Shown here one piece after another: positions 59,146 to 64,000 of a stretch of DNA of 64,000 nt. Location: the NCBI RefSeq assembly GCF_905475395.1, contig NC_058341.1, positions 68,331,501 to 68,395,500 on the forward strand, read 5' to 3'. The DNA comes from Chrysoperla carnea (taxonomy: Eukaryota > Arthropoda > Insecta > Neuroptera > Chrysopidae). The translations under genes were made by a program, and so were the position numbers. Within the stretch, counting starts at the first letter, position 1. Every line of letters begins with the position of its first letter. The notes below the pieces were generated by a model. It made no database searches, was not told the DNA's origin, and saw nothing but the letters and a program-made list of their open reading frames with translations.

Positions 59146-59330
59146 GCGATTTCAAAACGAAAAGAAGAGAAGTTATCTGTGAGCCTTTATTTAGAAGTAT
59201 CACGTGTGAGTATTTTTAATAGTGTGTTTAATTAACTCTCGATTTTGAAACGAAATAGAAAAAAGTTATTTGTGGGTTTTTATCGTGAAATTTCAAATGT
59301 GAGTATTTTTAATAGTGTTTAATTAATTCT
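59146..59330 (+). repeat. Tandem duplication in the 5'UTR (about 92 bp unit)
   Basis: gcgatttcaaaacgaaa...gtgagtatttttaatagtgtg...ttaattaactct is followed by a diverged second copy (cgattttgaaacgaaat...gtgagtatttttaatagtgt...ttaattaattct). Each copy includes one gtgagt donor-like site. Confidence 0.75.
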
Positions 59331-59523
59331 AATGGTTTTTTTTCTTTAAATTGTAATTTTCTTAACCTTCAAAAAGTCGCGCGGCGTCGAATTGATGCCT
59401 TCTATATACTTTTGGCCGTAAACAAAATATCGCTCGACCGCTTGAAGGTTAAATATATTTTTTTTTGTCTCAACGTACCCCACGTTTCCGTTACAAAATG
59501 TTTATTTAATTTATATTTTATAG
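59207..59523 (+). other. Probable 5'UTR intron
   Basis: Consensus-like donors gtgagtattt are at 59207 and 59299. A pyrimidine/T-rich tract ending in ttttatag is at 59523, and the ATG follows 6 bases later at 59530. The intron would therefore be 317 or 225 bases. It contains a TTAA-flanked MITE. This is predicted from splice signals only. Confidence 0.5.
59366..59448. mobile_element. 83 bp MITE flanked by TTAA
   Basis: The termini ccttcaaaaagtcgcgcgg and the complement of cgctcgaccgcttgaagg match at about 14 of 19 positions. Each end is bounded by TTAA (59362-59365 and 59449-59452). TTAA duplication with CCTT-type ends fits piggyBac-type mobilisation. Confidence 0.7.
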
Positions 59524-59529
59524 AATACA

Positions 59530-62500
59530 ATGCCCAGACGTAAGAGAGGAGGAGATTTGGCCAGTTCTGCAGCGAAACGGCGAAAAAAAAAAGAATCTCG
59601 AAGAAATGAAACGGAAGAAGAGCACGAAGCACGTTTACAGAATCAACGGACCAGAATGAGTAACCTGAGAAGCACAAGAAGCGAAGAAAGAACAGCAAAT
59701 AAAAGTACTGAAGAGTCGAGAATTTTAAAAGATAATCTAACAAAGGAAGCATTCCACTACGAACCGACGAAAAAATATTACAATCATAAATACGTTGTTA
59801 TTGGAAAAATGAATAACGTTTGCCAGTTTTGCCATGCAAAAAAATTCAGTAAAGAAACACCAGGTCTCTGTTGCATGAATGGAAAAATTCGATTACCACC
59901 AATTGAAGCACCTCCGCAGGAATTTCTGCATTACATGCTCGGGGAAACACTAGAATCAAAACACTTTCTCCAAAATATAAGATCATATAACTCCTGCTTT
60001 CAAATGACTTCTTTCGGTGCTACTTCGACTAACACTAATAGAAATGAATTTGAATATGTATTTTCAATTCAAGGGCAAATTTATCACAAAATAGGATCGT
60101 TACTGCCAATGTCTAACGAAGACCATAAATTTCTACAAGTATATTTCATCGGAAATGAAGAACAAGAAATTGATCAACGATGCACAAATTTTAATGGACT
60201 GAGACGCGAAATAATCCAAGATGTACAGAGGATCTTACACAAGTATAATCAACTGATTTATATATTCAAAACAACATTAGACCGCATGATTTCTGATGAC
60301 TATAAAATTGTAATTCGAGCCGATAAAAGACCACGTGGAGAACACGAACGCAGATTTAATGCACCTCAGGTAGATGAAGTCGCCATTGTAGTTGTGGATA
60401 ATGAAAATACAAGCCGTGACATAATTGTACATCGAAGAAGAAAAGGACTACAACGCATTGCAGAGACACACCGTTCATATGATGCTCTTCAATATCCGTT
60501 AATATTTCTGCACGGAGAGGACGGATACCATTTCAATATAAAACAAATTCATCCTGAAACAGGCATAGAAACAAACAAAAAAGTCACTTCTAAGGAGTTC
60601 TATGCTTACCGCTTAATGATCAGAGACAATGAAACATATAATCACATACTCAACACTCGCCGTTTATTCCAACAATTTCTGGTAGATATGTACGCAAAAA
60701 TAGAAGCAGAACGGATGCTTTACATAAGATTGAATCAGAAAAAACTACGCACAGAAGAATACATCCACCTTCGAGACGCGATCATGAATGACGGCAATAT
60801 TGACGATATTGGAACAATGGTAATCTTACCCTCATCATACATAGGAAGTCCAAGACATATGCACGAATATACACAAGATGCCATGACCTACGTAAGAAAA
60901 TATGGACGACCTGATCTCTTTATAACATTTACATGCAATTCATCATGGCCAGAGATCAAAGAACAACTAAAATACGGACAAACCTCCATAGATCGACACG
61001 ATATAATAGCCCGAGTTTTTCGACAAAAACAAATACGATTTATTGAAGTCATCACAAAATATCACATCTTTGGAACTGTTATTTCATGGATGTATACAAT
61101 TGAGTGGCAAAAACGAGGATTACCTCACTCACACAATCTCATATGGCTACACGATAAAATTTATCCCACGGATATCGACAAAATCATCCGAGCTGAATTT
61201 CCTGATCCACAAAAAGATCCGGAGCTTTACAACATAGTAGTGAAAAACATGATTCACGGACCATGTGGATCATTAAATTTCAATGCGCCATGCATGAGTG
61301 ATGGAAAATGTACGAAAAAATATCCAAAACCGTACTTGGACGATACCAAAACTGAAGATGACGGCTATCCCAAATATAGAAGACGATCACCGAAAAACGG
61401 TGGCTTCACAGCAAAAATACGAATACAAGGCAGAGACGAACTGGAAATAGATAATCAATGGGTAGTACCGTATAATCCACTACTTTCCAAAATGTTCCAA
61501 GCACATATAAACGTTGAATACTGCAATTCAGTAAAATCTATTAAATATATATGTAAGTACGTAAACAAAGGTAGTGATATGGCAGTATTTCAAATAGTCC
61601 AAAATAGCGAACAAAATAACAGAAATGATGAGATCCTCATGTACCAAATGGGAAGATACATCAACAGTAACGAAGCAGCGTGGAGGATTTTTAGTTTTCC
61701 CATACATGAACGCGAACCAGCTGTGCAACATCTAGCAGTACATTTGGAGAATGGACAGAGAGTTTACTTCACAAAAGACTCGGCTAGAAAAATTGCAAGC
61801 GAACCACCTCAGAACACAACATTAACAGCTTTCTTCCAACTGTGTCAAACAGATCCATTCGCCAGAAAGTTATTGTATGTCGACGTCCCTATTTATTATA
61901 CGTGGGACAAAACAAGGAAAATTTTTCAACGTCGGAAACAAGGAATGCCAGAGGAGGGTCATCCAGAAATCATAAAAACTAACGCAATAGGTCGAGTATT
62001 CACTGTACATCCAAACAATGCCGAATGTTTTTATCTCCGGATGTTGTTACACGAAATACGGGGACCAACAAGTTTTACAGATCTCAGGACCGTTAATGGC
62101 TACCTATGCCAGACTTACAGAGAAGCATGTCAACGCTTAGGATTATTGGAAAACGACAACCACTGGGAATTAACACTACAAGAAGCCACACTCACAGCTT
62201 CAGCTGAACAAATTCGAGAGTTATTCGCTATAATATTAACAACATGTAACCCATCAAACCCAAAACAGCTATGGGACTCTTTCAAAAGGAGTATGAGTGA
62301 TGATATATTGTACCAAGTCCAACAAGCTAATCCTGAACTGACTATAGAATTCAATGACGAGATCTTCAATGAAACACTCATTCGCTTAGAAGATAAATGT
62401 TTAGCAATAAATAATCAGGCCTTAGTAGAACTTGGAATGCCAGCACCACAAAGAAATGCTTTTAGTGTGCTAAACTACGAAATTATGAAGGAAAAAAGTT

Positions 62501-63912
62501 ACAACATCAATGAACTACTTGAATACATTGCTCACAACAAACCACTTCTCAATGACAATCAAAAAAAAGTTTACGACGTTATAATGAGCCGGATAAATAA
62601 CAATATTGGTGGAATTATTTACTTGGACGCACCAGGAGGCACTGGTAAAACGTTTCTCATAAATCTAATACTGGCGGAAATACGTGCTAAAAAACTCATC
62701 GCACTGGCACTAGCATCATCTGGCATTGCAGCCACACTTATGGAAGGAGGACGAACTGCCCATTCTGCCTTACAACTACCATTGAATATAGCCGAACAAC
62801 AATTCCCGGTATGTAAAATTTCAGGAAAATCTGGACGTGGTCAAATTTTAAAACAAGCTAAAATTATCATCTGGGATGAATGCACCATGGCCCATAAAAA
62901 ATTTATAGAAGCCATGGACAGAACATTACAAGAATTGCGAAAAAACTCTGAAATAATGGGAGGAGCTCTACTCATACTCTCAGGAGATTTTCGACAAACA
63001 CTTCCAGTTATTCCCAAGTCAACATCAGCAGACGAGATCAATGCATGCTTGAAAAAATCACATCTCTGGCCACAAGTACAAATACTGCAATTAACAAAAA
63101 ACATGAGAGTTGAATTATCAAGAGATGAAACAACAGCACAATTTGCTAAAATACTTTTACAAATCGGCGAAGGTACATATCCTACTGACCAAACGACCGG
63201 CCTCATTGAACTTAATAGTGATTTCTGTAATATAGCCACTACTGAAGACGAACTAATCGACAAAATTTATCCAAATATTATTCAGAATTATACTAATGCA
63301 GAGTGGTTATTTCAAAGAGCAATTTTGGCCACTAAAAATAATATTGTTGACGATATCAATTTTAATATTCTAAAGAAAATACCTGGTGAAGAGAAAATAT
63401 ATAAATCGATCGACACGATGGTATCCATTGAAGAAAGTGTCAACTTCCCCACTGAATTTCTAAACTCTTTACAAGTACCAGGAATGCCATTACACTGCCT
63501 TCGTCTGAAAATTGGAACTCCAATCATACTACTCAGAAATCCCAACTCCCCAAAATTATGTAATGGAACTAGAATGATCGTAAAACAGCTATCGAATAAT
63601 ATCATTGAAGCTGAACTTATTTCTGGAAAGACCAAAGGACAGACAGTATTTATACCTAGAATACCTCTGATCTCTTCGGAATTGCCATTTCAATTTAAAA
63701 GACTGCAGTTTCCAATAAAATTAGCCTTTAGTTTTACAATTAACAAAGCGCAAGGACAAACTTTAAAATATTGTGGCATTAACCTCAAAGAATCCTGCTT
63801 CTCTCACGGTCAGCTATATGTAGCTTGCTCAAGAGTAGGAAATCCAAAAAATTTATGTATATATACTCCGGACAATAAAATGAAAAATGTTGTTTATAAA
63901 CAAGTATTGTAA
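59530..63912 (+). CDS. Helitron Rep/helicase (1460 aa, intact)
   Basis: This is the replication initiator-helicase that drives rolling-circle transposition: the Rep half nicks and joins DNA, the helicase half unwinds it. The start at 59530 follows a splice-acceptor-like tatag. Residues 1-65 are very basic (nuclear-localisation-like). A zinc-finger-like cluster follows (C98, C101, C114, C115). The Rep region has the DLFITFTCN motif (about 462-470), the HUH motif with H533 and H535 inside GLPHSHN, and the two-tyrosine motif Y673/Y677 (YICKY). The PIF1-like helicase has Walker A GGTGKT with K1040, Walker B IWDE (D1116, E1117), SGDFRQ (1151-1156), a late motif NKAQGQT (about 1405-1411) and ACSRVG near the C-terminus. 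All key residues are present and there is no stop or frameshift. Its length suits animal Helitrons without added domains. It may be active. Confidence 0.96.
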   Translation: MPRRKRGGDLASSAAKRRKKKESRRNETEEEHEARLQNQRTRMSNLRSTRSEERTANKSTEESRILKDNLTKEAFHYEPTKKYYNHKYVVIGKMNNVCQFCHAKKFSKETPGLCCMNGKIRLPPIEAPPQEFLHYMLGETLESKHFLQNIRSYNSCFQMTSFGATSTNTNRNEFEYVFSIQGQIYHKIGSLLPMSNEDHKFLQVYFIGNEEQEIDQRCTNFNGLRREIIQDVQRILHKYNQLIYIFKTTLDRMISDDYKIVIRADKRPRGEHERRFNAPQVDEVAIVVVDNENTSRDIIVHRRRKGLQRIAETHRSYDALQYPLIFLHGEDGYHFNIKQIHPETGIETNKKVTSKEFYAYRLMIRDNETYNHILNTRRLFQQFLVDMYAKIEAERMLYIRLNQKKLRTEEYIHLRDAIMNDGNIDDIGTMVILPSSYIGSPRHMHEYTQDAMTYVRKYGRPDLFITFTCNSSWPEIKEQLKYGQTSIDRHDIIARVFRQKQIRFIEVITKYHIFGTVISWMYTIEWQKRGLPHSHNLIWLHDKIYPTDIDKIIRAEFPDPQKDPELYNIVVKNMIHGPCGSLNFNAPCMSDGKCTKKYPKPYLDDTKTEDDGYPKYRRRSPKNGGFTAKIRIQGRDELEIDNQWVVPYNPLLSKMFQAHINVEYCNSVKSIKYICKYVNKGSDMAVFQIVQNSEQNNRNDEILMYQMGRYINSNEAAWRIFSFPIHEREPAVQHLAVHLENGQRVYFTKDSARKIASEPPQNTTLTAFFQLCQTDPFARKLLYVDVPIYYTWDKTRKIFQRRKQGMPEEGHPEIIKTNAIGRVFTVHPNNAECFYLRMLLHEIRGPTSFTDLRTVNGYLCQTYREACQRLGLLENDNHWELTLQEATLTASAEQIRELFAIILTTCNPSNPKQLWDSFKRSMSDDILYQVQQANPELTIEFNDEIFNETLIRLEDKCLAINNQALVELGMPAPQRNAFSVLNYEIMKEKSYNINELLEYIAHNKPLLNDNQKKVYDVIMSRINNNIGGIIYLDAPGGTGKTFLINLILAEIRAKKLIALALASSGIAATLMEGGRTAHSALQLPLNIAEQQFPVCKISGKSGRGQILKQAKIIIWDECTMAHKKFIEAMDRTLQELRKNSEIMGGALLILSGDFRQTLPVIPKSTSADEINACLKKSHLWPQVQILQLTKNMRVELSRDETTAQFAKILLQIGEGTYPTDQTTGLIELNSDFCNIATTEDELIDKIYPNIIQNYTNAEWLFQRAILATKNNIVDDINFNILKKIPGEEKIYKSIDTMVSIEESVNFPTEFLNSLQVPGMPLHCLRLKIGTPIILLRNPNSPKLCNGTRMIVKQLSNNIIEAELISGKTKGQTVFIPRIPLISSELPFQFKRLQFPIKLAFSFTINKAQGQTLKYCGINLKESCFSHGQLYVACSRVGNPKNLCIYTPDNKMKNVVYKQVL

Positions 63913-63931
63913 ATAATGAGAAAACGTTTTC

Positions 63932-63937
63932 AATAAA
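63932..63937 (+). terminator. Polyadenylation signal AATAAA
   Basis: aataaa lies 20 bases after the Rep/helicase stop and is followed by a T-rich stretch, a plausible 3' end for the transcript. Confidence 0.55.
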
Positions 63938-64000
63938 CTTTTTTTTTACTTTTTACGTCATAGTTTATTTTTTTATTTCGACTCTACCACGTCATCTCAT

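Larger units (their letters stand above)
58719..64000 (+). mobile_element. Autonomous Helitron (3' end beyond the window)
   Basis: The proposed 5' terminus is A|TCTATATATATAATAAAAC at 58719, matching the rule that Helitrons start with TC and insert between A and T. The element then carries a promoter region, a probable 5'UTR intron and an intact Rep/helicase gene. No GC hairpin plus CTRR end is seen between the gene and base 64000, so the 3' end lies outside. The window edge shows at least 5.28 kb of element. Confidence 0.8.

Noticed and set aside
62841..63635. Minus-strand frames of 107-140 codons under the Helitron gene
   Set aside because: Shadow frames of the conserved helicase coding sequence.
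63913..64000. Helitron 3' end within the window
   Set aside because: No GC hairpin followed by CTRR and T is present; only a polyadenylation signal and AT-rich sequence are seen.

Overview
The window looks like 64 kb of AT-rich, gene-poor, repeat-saturated animal DNA. The likely source is an arthropod, most probably an insect. The evidence is the mix of mobile elements: a Ty3/gypsy element, a PHD-finger LINE with APE endonuclease, an R1-like LINE fragment, tRNA-derived SINEs, an animal-type Helitron and many foldback MITEs. The order cannot be fixed from sequence alone. No host protein-coding gene, rRNA or credible functional tRNA is visible. Every long reading frame with recognisable motifs belongs to a mobile element.

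Layout. 1-2.74 kb is the 3' end of a Ty3/gypsy element: integrase, polypurine tract, then a long LTR. 2.7-23 kb is non-coding DNA packed with inverted-repeat elements: a hairpin at 4.4 kb, an inverted tandem cluster at 6.9-8.1 kb, foldbacks at 10.4-11.4, 11.8-12.4, 14.8-15.1 and 15.6-16.1 kb, and a 1.6 kb TIR element at 17.4-19.0 kb built from TTAGTGAA-type subrepeats. 23.4-24.3 kb holds a decayed R1-like LINE 3' end. 24.4-28.25 kb is a nearly full-length but frameshifted LINE carrying a nested 118 bp MITE. 28.3-58 kb is again non-coding: SINEs, Helitron-like ends, another LINE scrap, many foldbacks and at least ten copies or fragments of one repeat family (family A). A solo LTR at 55.0-56.7 kb, on the minus strand, belongs to the same gypsy family as the LTR at the left edge.

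The right end (58.72-64.0 kb) is the most interesting part. It is a Helitron with an uninterrupted 1460-residue Rep/helicase gene. Just upstream lies what reads as a complete heat-shock-type promoter: a run of four contiguous alternating GAA/TTC pentamers, a GAGAGAG tract, a TATA box, and a probable 5'UTR intron. That intron carries its own small TTAA-flanked MITE. The Helitron 5' terminus is proposed at 58719; its 3' terminus lies beyond the window.

How the parts relate: no operon-like or pathway logic is present. The structure is one of nested insertions (MITE in LINE, MITE in Helitron, foldback in Helitron-like remnant) and of dispersed families whose copies can be compared inside this window (LTR pair, 16741/58276 pair, families A, B, C, F, G and SINE pair). 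Family letters are mine, not database names, and all boundaries were read by eye.
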